From the NCBI GenBank assembly GCA_037367355.1, contig CM074702.1, positions 930,001-994,000 of the forward strand: a stretch of DNA of 64,000 nt, given 5' to 3'. How positions within the stretch are numbered: position 1 is the stretch's first letter; each line of letters starts with the position of its first letter. The position numbers were made by a program, and so were the translations under genes. The notes under the pieces are model-generated. The model worked only from the letters and a program-made list of their open reading frames with translations, searched no databases and was not told the origin of the DNA. The stretch comes from Neoscytalidium dimidiatum (Eukaryota > Ascomycota > Dothideomycetes > Botryosphaeriales > Botryosphaeriaceae). Shown piece by piece: positions 27,389 through 37,171 of this stretch.

Positions 27389-28243
27389 ATGGCAACAACA
27401 ACACCGTACCCCGGCCGCGGCTTCGGCTCCAACCGCGCCGGCACATCAGGCGCGGGGCCGTCCAGCGCCTTCGGAGGCGCAACACACCAGCAGCGCGAAG
27501 CGCAGCGCATGGAGCGCGAGCGGGCCGAACGGGCAGAGCGCGAGCGCCTAGCGGACGCCGGACGGGCAGAGATCGCAGACCTGAGCGACGAGCAGCGGGA
27601 AGAAATCAACGAGGCTGTGAGAGATTCCCCCTCCGTCTGCCCAATCCAAACAACCCCAACCCCAAAGCGCAGCCCACTGACGTCTGCCCCTTCCCCCACA
27701 GTTCCAGCTCTTCGACCTCGACAAGGACGGCCACATCGACTACCACGAGCTCAAAGTCGCCATGAAGGCCCTAGGCTTCGACCTCGCCAAGCAAGAAATC
27801 CTCAACATCCTCCGCGTGAACGGGTAAGCGTCGCCATCCAAGAGTGAGAAAGAGACGACAAACGACTAAACACACAAATCCAAAGTGTCCCCGCCAGCAC
27901 CCTCAAATCCAAAGCGCCCGCTTCCGCCGCGGCCGCCGCGCCCTCGCAAACCGGGCCCTCCTTCACCGGCCCCAACCGGCTGCTCCTCCCGCTCCAGACC
28001 TTCCAGGCCATCATGGCGCACCGCATCCTGACGCGCGACCCGCGCGAGGAGATCCTGCGGGCGTTCGAGCTGTTCGACGAGGGCGGTAAGGGCAAGATCA
28101 CGCTGCAGGACTTGCGGCGCGTGGCGCGGGAGCTGGGAGAAGGGCTGCAGGAGGAGGAGCTTTCGGCGATGATCGAGGAGTTCGATCTGGACGGAGATGG
28201 CGCAATTGGAAGGGAGGAGTTTGTGGGGATATGCATGAGTTGA
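27389..28243 (+). CDS. CDC31: Centrin Cdc31 (EF-hand calcium-binding protein)
   Basis: Small Ca2+-binding protein of the spindle pole body; also a subunit of the TREX-2 mRNA-export complex at the nuclear pore. Three exons: 27389-27616, 27702-27823 and 27886-28243, giving 235 residues. EF-hand 1 (D-x-D-x-D-G, residues 81-92) and EF-hand 4 (217-228) are canonical. EF-hand 2 lacks its acidic loop and runs into a 40-residue Ala/Ser/Pro-rich insertion. EF-hand 3 (181-192, D-E-G-G-K-G-K) has lost acidic ligands. The 75-residue N-terminal extension is Arg/Glu-rich. Typical centrins are about 160-170 residues, so this one is long, mainly through the N-terminus and the insertion. It is transcribed divergently from NUP145 and convergently with the complex I gene. 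Confidence 0.93.
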
Positions 28244-28818
28244 GTGGGGGTCGGTCGAGGATGAGTCGAGGAGAATTGGACTGTCTGCCACGGGTATGGA
28301 GACGATGACAGTGCAGGAGAGGACGTGGAGTGAGGCTGATGATGGTACGTCCTTTGCGATGCTGTCTTTCCTCCCTTTCCTCCTCGTGGGGGACAGATGA
28401 TTCAGCGGGCCATGTGTGATGACGTGTGTTAGTTGGAATACCCTTTTTTTTTGGGTCGCATCTCATGAAGTGATAGAGGTGCTTTGATTCTATGTTGCAC
28501 TTGGGCGGCGTTTGTTTGGGCGGGCGTTCGGTGGCGATCAAAGGAGCGCAGGCAAAAGATAGCGATAGTATTTCACGTAGCATGATCACGAGAGAGATGG
28601 CAGTCGAAATGCAAGTTTCAATATTTACAACTCGCACGTTTCAAAAAGTTAAGGACTTGCTAAAACCTAACAAAAGGAAAATATAGGGTGCCATTGTCAC
28701 GGCCCAAACACTCCGCCATTCATACCTTTCCGATGCTTGATTTCCCTTTCGTCTACCGATGTAAATTTTCCAAGCATCTCTTTCCTGTCATGCCTGCCAC
28801 ATTCTAGTATACGGTGAT
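28244..28818. other. Convergent 3' region between CDC31 and the complex I gene
   Basis: About 575 bp of 3' flanking DNA for both genes, with a T9 run at about 28444. No gene supported. Confidence 0.5.
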
Positions 28819-30409
28819 CTACTGTCCCGGTGCAATAAGCAGACCCTTCTTTCCAGCATCGTGTGCCCAACCACCAGCCAGCGCCTCGCCACCGTTCTTG
28901 TCTGCGTAGTCCTTTATTCTGGCCTCGAGCTCGGGCCTGAAGTGACGGATGAGACCCTGAATGGGCCAGGCGAAAGCCTCGCCAAGAGCGCAAATGGTGT
29001 GGCCCTCGACCTGCTTGGTGAGCTCTTGGATCATGTCAATCTCACGAGCGCGTGCCTGACCCTTCTCGAAACGGTTCATGATCTGGTAGGTCCACTTAGA
29101 ACCCTCACGGCAAGGTGTGCACTGGCCGCAAGACTCGTGCTTGTAGAACTTGCTGAGGCGGGAGATGGCGCGGACGACATCGGTAGACTTATCCATGACT
29201 ATAACAGCGGCAGTACCAAGACCAGACTGTGAGTCCTTCAATGCGTCGAAGTCCATGAGCTGGTCGTCACAGATGTGCTTAGGAAGAATCGGAGTGGAGG
29301 AACCGCCGGGAATGACGGCCTTGAGATTGTCCCAGCCACCACGAACGCCGCCGCAGTGCTTGTCAATCAGCTCACGCAGGGGAATCGACATCTCCTCCTC
29401 GACGGTGCAAGGGTTGTTGACATGGCCAGAGATACAGTAGAGCTTGGTACCAGAGTTGCGCTCACGACCGAACGAGGCGAACCAATTACCACCACGGCGG
29501 CAGATGGTGGGAGCAACGGCAACGGTCTCGACGTTGGTGACAGTAGAGGGGCAGCCGAAAAGACCGACAGCGGCAGGGAACGGAGGCTTCAATCTAGGCT
29601 TGCCAGGCTTGCCCTCGAGAGACTCGATAAGAGAGGTCTCCTCGCCGCAAACGTAGGCACCCATACCACGGTGAACGTAGACGTCGAAGTCGTATCCGGA
29701 ACCACAAGCGTTCTTGCCAATGAGGCCTGCCTGGTAAGCTTCCTGAATAGCGCGCTGGAGGACGGTAGCCTCGTGGTAGAATTCACCACGAATATAGATG
29801 TATGCGGCCGTCGCATTCATGGCACGGCCGGCAACCAGACAGCCTTCAATCAGCTTGTGGGGATCCTTGCGCATGATTTCACGATCCTTGCAGGTACCAG
29901 GCTCACCCTCGTCGGCGTTGACGACGAGGTATCGGGGCTTAGTGTCCTTATCCCAATCCTTGAAGTTCATGAAGGACCACTTCAGACCCGAGGGGAAACC
30001 GGCACCACCGCGACCGCGCAGACCGGAGGCCTTGATTTCGGAAATGATCTGTACGCCGCAGCCATCAGCAAATGGCCATTGAGCAAGAGGCCAGCCATTG
30101 GGGATAATAACGCACCCAGTCATGACCCTTCAAGATGATCTCCTTGGTCTTGTACCAGTCGCCATACTTCATAGCGCTCTTGAGGTCGGCGCCATGGTGA
30201 CTGTAAAGGTTTTGGAAAATGCGGTCCTGGTCCTTCAAGCCGCCATGGCGGTGAACGGGTGTGTCCTGGACGGTAGCGAGGTTCCTGCGCTGCTGGCGGC
30301 GGGCGGATGAGGTCGTGGCGGAGAGGCGAGCCGCGGCGGAAGCGGAGGGTAGTACGCGGTGCGAGGGGCCGGCGAGAGCGTGGGCAGCGGGGGCGTGCCG
30401 AGCAAGCAT
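28819..30409 (-). CDS. nuo51: NADH:ubiquinone oxidoreductase 51-kDa subunit (NDUFV1), mitochondrial
   Basis: Complex I subunit of the matrix arm that binds NADH, FMN and the N3 iron-sulfur cluster. Two exons: 30409-30116 and 30048-28819, giving 507 residues, close to the Neurospora protein. The first 45 or so residues are rich in Ala, Arg and Ser without acidic residues, a good mitochondrial presequence. The FMN/NADH site shows G-R-G-G-A-G-F-P and N-A-D-E-G-E-P-G-T. The 4Fe-4S ligands are C-G-Q-C-T-P-C plus the later Cys in T-I-C-A-L-G. The intron at 30049-30115 has a GTGCGT donor. The ATG at 30409 is preferred because it begins the presequence; an ORF continues 156 bp upstream. Confidence 0.97.
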
Positions 30410-31110
30410 GGTGAAGGCGGTCGAGCTGCTCGATGCAAGCGGTTGCTGAGGGAGCCCGCGGGCGGGTGGAGTGGAGATATGCGATGCTGGAGCGGGTCGA
30501 GGTTGGCAGGCGAAGCACGGCCGAGGGTTGATTGAAGATGGACTTCGTAAGAGGACTAGCGGCACCGCTCATTGGTCGATGCCCTCCACCACATCATAGA
30601 CCACCAAATCGCGACCTGTTTGCTCTTCCGCGACGCCGCTAAGAGCCTCAGCAGTGTCATCTGGCCCCTTCGCCACGCTTGTCCTGCGACGAAACCCGAT
30701 AATTTCCGCCGTGCGCACTGCCACTCGATATGGCTGACCGAGCTTCGATCATAACCGGATTATTCAGCTAACGCCCATTGGAGGGTCACCTCGGGACGCT
30801 TAGCAGTGCTGGTTTCCACGGTCCTCCGGGCTTCATTGAATGCCCACACTGGGTTATCATCCAGATCATCTAATTTCGCATGAGATGTACTCACAGTTAG
30901 GCTGTCGCCTGAGCGCCCTATAATCACAGACCTGTTGCTGAGCTCTCGGAATAAATATTTACTCTCTTGCAGCGCCAGGTTGACTGTTGAACTGCTCTTG
31001 GCGCAGGGTGCGTTGCAGATTTCGCTGCTAAAGGCGAGATCTTAGTAATACTCATGGAACCGCTTGTATTGCTGGAACAGAATCTGACTCCAATCGAATC
31101 ATTTCTACCA

Positions 31111-31154
31111 ACAATGCCCTGGCATTGTCTTCCCCCTCCCCCTCTATGCCAGGG
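31111..31154. repeat. Overlapping competing inverted repeats
   Basis: ACAATGCC and GGCATTGT form an 18-bp palindrome with a 2-bp centre at 31111-31128. Part of it, CCCTGGCAT (31117-31125), is also complementary to ATGCCAGGG at 31146-31154. The two hairpins are mutually exclusive. A C-rich polypyrimidine spacer lies between them. Confidence 0.4.
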
Positions 31155-31405
31155 AGTCTCACTCAATTCGTTCACTTCATTTAGATGCAATCTGCTTTTA
31201 GTCCTCCTACAAAGATCTGTCCGTTCCATTTATGACCAAATGTAAGATGTCTCAAATAGTTTACATTCCGTTCTACTTCGCAGCTCCGCATCCTTCTTCA
31301 TTGTGTCACGAGCTTCCATACTGGCGCAATGATCGCACTATGCGAACGCTCGGCTGCCGTACCTAGAAGCTGCAGTTTTCAGGGTCCAACGAACGGACAT
31401 AACAG

Positions 31406-31411
31406 CACGTG
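31406..31411 (+). promoter_or_regulatory. CACGTG E-box upstream of the coiled-coil gene
   Basis: Hexamer within AGCACGTGCT, itself a 10-bp palindrome, about 265 bp before the ATG at 31674. Motif evidence only. Confidence 0.3.
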
Positions 31412-31673
31412 CTATTCATCCTGCCTCTGGCATAGTCGTCTCCTCTTCACCTTTCACCCGATCTATGCTTTGGAGCCCGCTTTGCAGCACACTGCAGAGT
31501 TGGTTTTCTTGCAACCTGAGCTATTCACGACATAACCAAACAGCATTCAAGATCCGAAACATACGGGTGGGCAGATAGCGTTAGCGGCTTCGTCTCACCA
31601 GACAGCATTGCAACTCACGCCATCCACCGACTCGAAGCTCACATCGACCACAATTTACACTTCGAAATCCTCT

Positions 31674-33660
31674 ATGGCAGAAGCAGCTGCTACTGGCCAG
31701 ACCTGGAAGGAGTCTCAGGCGGTGAAGTCTGGAAGAAAGAAGCCTACTACACCGACTCCCGCCAAGAAGGCGTCTGTGTTGAAAAACTCCCCAAAGGCAG
31801 GCCTAGCCAATAAGTCGAAGCCGACCAAACCAACCCCCAAGCATGGCGAGAATTCCACAGCGAAAGAAACGAAGTCTACTAAATCTAAGCCTGATGTATC
31901 CACGTTGAAGAACCCTTCAATTCCCAGACCACCCGCCAACTCAAGTCCTGCTACTTCACGCAAGCCTGGTAATTCCTCAGTCACTAAGCCCGCAGCGGCG
32001 AAGCCATCTTCATCAAAGCAATTACCAACATCCAAGGAAACGTCAGCTCAAGCTGCTGCACCGAAGACCCACAAGCCTCAACCCAAGCTTCAAAAGCCAA
32101 AGGAGTCCACGCAAACTCCGACTGACACTCGCCCAACTTTCTCAGACGGCAAAGTCGCAAGAGAGATCTGGCAACCGGCCGATGGTAATGGCGATCCAGC
32201 TCCTGGACTTATTAAAAAGTACAGAAACAAGAAGAGCGGTCACCCAACCTGGAAGATTTACACTGGACGAAATGTCCCAAAACAACCCACAAGAACCAAT
32301 CCTCCCCACTTCGTCGTGCTTGATGATAACTCGGCCTGGGCTATCCTCAACTCAGACTATTGGACTACCTTTGAGAAGCATCGGTATTGGCCTTTCGATT
32401 TCACTCCCCAGGGCCGGATCAGCTTTATGCGTCCAAATCGAGGACGGCCAGCCTACGACAAGGATGGTAAGACGTTCGCGTCAATCAGGAAAAGGGAAGA
32501 TGAGAGGTACTACTTCCATGGATGCAGAGCCGAGCCCTGCAACAACCGTTCCAACAAGCCTCCCTGCTGGTACTGAGAGAAGCAAGGATGTCAAGACTAT
32601 TGAGGAACCTACTGCGAAGATCGTAGAGTCTACGGCTTCTACACAAATTTCTGGCACTCTTTCTGAACGCTTGGCGCTTTCGTCTGAGCCACTACCTGTA
32701 ACACCAGTCGCTGAGTATGGAGCTTCAGCGGCGGATACTAGAGCCTCTGAATATCCGGCTAATTCAGTGATCAACACCGAGTCATTCCCTACCAGCCCAA
32801 GTCCTCCACCTTCTGGGAAAGATACACATATCCTCACCTCAAGCCCTTTACTAGAGCGCGGAAAGTCTCTCTCTAAACTACCACAGGTGCCTCAGACTAC
32901 TCAGTCTTCAGATTCTCACCCCAACTCTGCTTCAGAACAGCAGAAGCACCCGACCGACGTTGTCTTTCCCGGACCCAGGACCTCCGTCACGCCCGCTTTA
33001 CATGCCCGTGCCCCTCTCCTCTCTCCACAACTCACTGATCCTATCTTCCCTCATTTGCGTCCAACTAACACAACATGCCCCTCGTCAAGTACTTCGAGCC
33101 ATCCTATCAAACGCTCGGCCTCGCCAGACGGTCTGGCACACGCTCCTCCCAAGCGCCACCGCCAGCGCAGGTCATTGAGCCACGTCGAAATCCCTCTCGC
33201 ACTTGCCGCTCAGGACGAGCAAATCTTGCGGCTACGGAAAGCGCTTGAAGCCGCCGTCGACAGGGAAACGCAAGGAGCCAACAAGATTGCACGCTTGGAA
33301 GAGTCGGTCGCCACCCAGCAGAAGACAATCCACGAGAGCAGTGGTCGTCTCGAAGCATCGGAGAAGAAAAGCCGGGCTTTCCGGGAAATGGCCAAGCGAT
33401 TCTATGCCGACGCGGTCGACCAGCAGAATGTATTCGTGGACAGGCACACGGCCATGTCGAAGATTCTGCTGGATGCCAATAATCTGAAGGCCTCAGTAGA
33501 GAGGCTTCTAGCGGATACGAGGAGGGAGATGGGTCTGACGGAGGCGGTTCACCAGCAGATCGATTCCGTGCTAAATGCGGCGCAAGCGGAATTGGGGGCC
33601 CTGGGACTTTCGGAAGAGTACGACGCTTTCGTCAGTGAGGCCATGGAGTTGGATGGCTAA
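31674..33660 (+). CDS. Uncharacterised Lys/Ser/Pro-rich protein with C-terminal coiled coil
   Basis: I do not recognise the family. Two exons, 31674-32466 and 32528-33660, give 641 residues. The 61-bp intron has a GTAAGA donor and a TACTAC branch-like box, and splicing moves the frame cleanly from one long ORF to the next. Residues 1 to about 160 are basic and disordered, full of Lys, Pro, Ser and Thr. A compact segment at about 165-265 is rich in Trp, Tyr and Phe and may be a small folded domain. A Ser/Thr/Pro-rich linker follows, then a basic K-R-H-R-Q-R-R patch, then about 120 residues of strong heptad-like coiled coil. The basic patch could be a nuclear localisation signal. A chromatin- or DNA-associated role is possible but is inference only. 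Confidence 0.8.
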
Positions 33661-34324
33661 AGACCATCCCTGAGGCCCCTGACGTGAATGCCCGGTAGCT
33701 GCTGAGGGCCCTGCTGGTAGGAGGAGAATTCGGAATATTTTTGGCGTTTTGGTTTTGATGCATATCTTGGGAGGCCTACGAAATAGGCTACAACGTAGAC
33801 GCATCCGAGAAATACCGGCCAAAACAATGAAATTTACATAGCGACTACCACAATTAGAAATCTAATAGAATATGTATTATAGACAAACGGACGATCCAAA
33901 CCGTGGTCGAGAAATACCTCGGCTGTCAAAATGCCTCATGAAGGAGCATTTCCGACCCAAATCTACGCACCCCTCAAGAACAGTCTTTGCTTGAACGGAG
34001 ATTGAGGAAAAATAAGGCGGCCATGTGAGTGTTTCAATCGAAACCGTGTTTCGCATTGGATTAAGAGGTTAATTTGTATCGTAATGTATTTAGATACACA
34101 TCGCATCCGGAGCTAAAGCACTCATCTGGGAGCAAGAGTCCGACTCGATTTTCCGCGACCATCACGTCCGGACAACTGCTTCGACTCTCCACGGCTATAT
34201 ATCGGTATTTATGTATACGTTATAGCTGCAGGGACACGGCAGCGTAGGGCACACATATACTCTGACGAAGCTTCGACTACGCATACCCATCGAGACTATT
34301 ACCCCAACTTACACACCTAACCCT
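33661..34324. other. Convergent 3' region
   Basis: About 660 bp between the ends of the coiled-coil gene (+) and the GH78 gene (-). AT-richer than its surroundings; nothing recognised. Confidence 0.45.
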
Positions 34325-37162
34325 CTACAACACCTCATCCACACATTCCCCACCCTCCACCTTCACTTTCGCCCTCCCCGGAACCCTCACCGTACCTCTC
34401 GTCCCCTCCACTCCACACACCTTCACCCTCACACCACCATCCTCCTTCCACCAACCTCCCTCGATCGCGCCTCCCGGCACCGGTACTCTCCCCTTCGCCC
34501 ACTCCACGTCCACCACCCCCGTGACCGCAACGCTGGCATCAAGGACCCACTCCTTGAACCCCGCCTCCACCGGCCGAATGCCCAGCACGTACTCGCTCAA
34601 CACGTACGTCGGCGCGCCGCCCCACGGGTGCGCATGGCTGGTGTACGTATCCAGTCCGGGCCTGCCGTCGCCGTAGACGTACTCCCACGAGCTCCCCGTC
34701 GCGAACCTCTCGTCGTCCACCATCGCGGTCCACAAGCCATCCAGCAAGACCGCCACCGCCTCCGCGATCGCCGTCTGATTCGCTGCCGCCGCCGCCACCC
34801 CCGTCGCATTGTTCCCCCCCGCAGCAGCAGCAGCATCGACGCTCGCCTTCAACAACCCCTCCAGCAAGAACCCGCTCAGGCTGGGCGACAAGCTCGTCTC
34901 ATCCGCGGCCGTGTCGACGCGCGAATCGGCCTTGTACCCGACGCCGAGCCTCAGCCCGTCCAGCGCGGCGATCGCGCGCCCCGCGCGCTCCCCCTGCGCA
35001 ACGCCCGCCAGCAGCGCGAACGCGGTGCCGGCGACGGACGAGGCGGCGGGCGCGTCGAGCGACGCGGCGTACGTGCCGAGCGCGTCGTTCCAGAGGCGGT
35101 CGTTGACGGCGGTCGCGACGGCGGCGGCGGCGCGCGCCCAGGACGCGGCCGTGGCGCTGTCGCCGGCGGCGGAGGCGAGGCCGGCGGCCTTGCGCAGGGC
35201 GAGGGCGAAGGCGGCGCTGGGGGCGGTGCCGTTGGACGCGCCGAGGAAGAAGGCGCCGGGGACGGCGCCCGGGGCGATGAGGCCCGAGTGCGGGTCGACG
35301 AGCGGGAGGAGGCCGGCGGAGACGAGGGTGCGGAGCTGGGGGTAGTGGGCGGCGAGGAAGGACGCGTCGCCCGAGAAGGCGTGGTAGTCGGCGAAGGCGA
35401 TGAGGTAGAGGAATTGGTAGTCGATGAGGGCGTAGCCGGCCGAGTCGGTGCCGTAGGTTGGGGACGCGCCCATCGCGGCCGACATGCCGGAGAAGCCTGG
35501 GTAGAGGGAGGTGTTGGACGCTTGCCACTCGAGCGCATAGGCGAGCGTGCCGGTCGAGAAGGCGCTGCTGTTCGTGCTCGCGCCGATGATGCGCTGCGTG
35601 TGCGCGTAGTCGCCCGTCCACACGAGGCGGTCGCGCTTCGCGCCGTCGAGGCATACGTTGTGCGTGTTGGCGGCTACGCCGTACTCCTCGAGCGCGGAGT
35701 TAGACTTCAGGTCATTGGTATACAGGACGGTTCCGTTGGCGACGGTGACGACCACGTCCGTGAAGTAGGCTGCCTGGTCTTGGAAGGGCCCGAAACCCCA
35801 GGTTCCTGCTGTTTTGTCGCCAGAGCCGCCGCGGATGTCGGCCCAGCCGTCCAGGGCGTTGGAGTTTGATACGAAGACCGGGCCACTTCCATTGATCGAG
35901 ACAGCGTAGCCGGTAGCATTGATGGATGTTGAGATCTCGTACCACACCCCTTCCTTGACATCGAAAGGTACTGGGTACTGGATGGTGGGACCGGTCTCCA
36001 AAGTTGTCTGGTTGACGAGGCTCCAGCCGAAATTGGTGATGAGGGTGTTTGGCGGCAGAAGTGTCTTGTTGGTATTGAGGAAAGTGCCCTCTGGATATTC
36101 GCTGGTGAGGACGAAGTACTCTCCGTACCCCTTCAGACCAACGGGAACTCTCCAGCCTGTACCACCACGCACAATCTTTGTCAAGAACGTGAGCGTGTAG
36201 TTGCTAAAAGACGTTCCCAAAGTAGACTGAGCGGGAGCTTGGCCGCGTACAAGGGCCCCCTCATCAGTGATCTCCCAGGTCGAGGGGGCGCTCCCGCTGG
36301 CAACACAAGCTTGCTGGGCAGATCTCACTCCCAGAGCCCAAATCTTGTTGTAAATATCCTTCGAGCTCTCAAAGTACCCTGGTAAATTCTCCACTGTCCT
36401 CACATCATTCCCAGTAGCTATTCCCGCGCCACAGAATGTGAGGCTTCCTTCTCCCAGAAGCTTGACTGCTTGCCATCTCTGACCTCCCTGGATGAAAAAT
36501 GACTGCAAACGTCCAGGTGAAGTAACTGCGAAAGTTTCGACTCTAAAGGTGTTGCTCAGGCCGTTCGAGTAAGTCCACGGTCCATCGGCTTGCGGCAGAT
36601 CGAGGCTGACCTTAGCCTCGGAATATCTGTTTTCGATCTGAACCCCTGATGCGGAAACATTGGAAACCTCGATAAACGGAAACCCTCCAATTTCGGTGAC
36701 ATAGTCCAGTGTGACGACTGGGTTGGCTGCAGTGAGAGTCACGCAGGTTGACGAGGAGAAATTGGATGTAGCAGTCGAGTTGCCGAAGTTGTATCTCACC
36801 GGATAGACGTCGCTTGTGCTGGTAACATTTAGCTTTTGCATGCATATTCCCTGCGTTTCCAAGGCTCGTTTATGAATGATATTTGTTGTCAAATATGCTT
36901 TAGTGCTCGCGTTCTTGGATTGGCACATGCATTGACCTCTCATGGACTCGGAAATTCCGAATCTTCAAAGGCTTAGAAGCTCTCACCCCCAACGCGCCAC
37001 GCAGAAAGCCATCGCTCCAAGCAAGATGGAGAACGATTCAGAGAGAGGATCAAAGATAGCAAGAAATAGGGCTTACCTAGACGAGTTGGTCACAGCAGCA
37101 GCCGCTCGGGAGGCCAACGCGGCGAGCAAAACACACATTGACGCCGGGATTGCCGAGGCCAT
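34325..37162 (-). CDS. Secreted alpha-L-rhamnosidase, glycoside hydrolase family 78
   Basis: Cleaves terminal alpha-L-rhamnose from plant polysaccharides and glycosides. The main ORF, 34325-36943 (872 codons), contains a jelly-roll N-terminal half with many N-x-S/T sites, a lectin-like insert, and the six-hairpin catalytic domain with the D-G-A-K-R-D-R-L-V-W-T-G-D motif typical of GH78. A second acidic stretch, S-S-W-E-Y-V, lies near the end. The main ORF lacks a signal peptide. On the same strand, 37162-37077 encodes M-A-S-A-I-P followed by a hydrophobic Leu/Ala core and A-A-A-V-T, ending at a strong AG|GTAAGC donor; this is the likely first exon. An ATG at 37171 is also in frame. The acceptor joining it to the main ORF is not resolved, so residues before about M-Q-K-L-N-V (36842) are provisional. 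The 3' half is far more GC- and Ala-rich than the 5' half. Confidence 0.85.
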
Positions 37163-37171
37163 GTCGAGCAT

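Larger units (their letters stand above)
30410..31673. other. Divergent promoter region, complex I gene and coiled-coil gene
   Basis: About 1.26 kb without a supported gene. It holds a CACGTG at 31406-31411 and overlapping palindromes at 31111-31154 (listed separately). Confidence 0.5.

Noticed and set aside
34628..35869. 413-codon plus-strand ORF inside the GH78 gene
   Set aside because: High-GC antisense shadow, Arg/Gly-rich without domains, opposite a well-supported catalytic domain.
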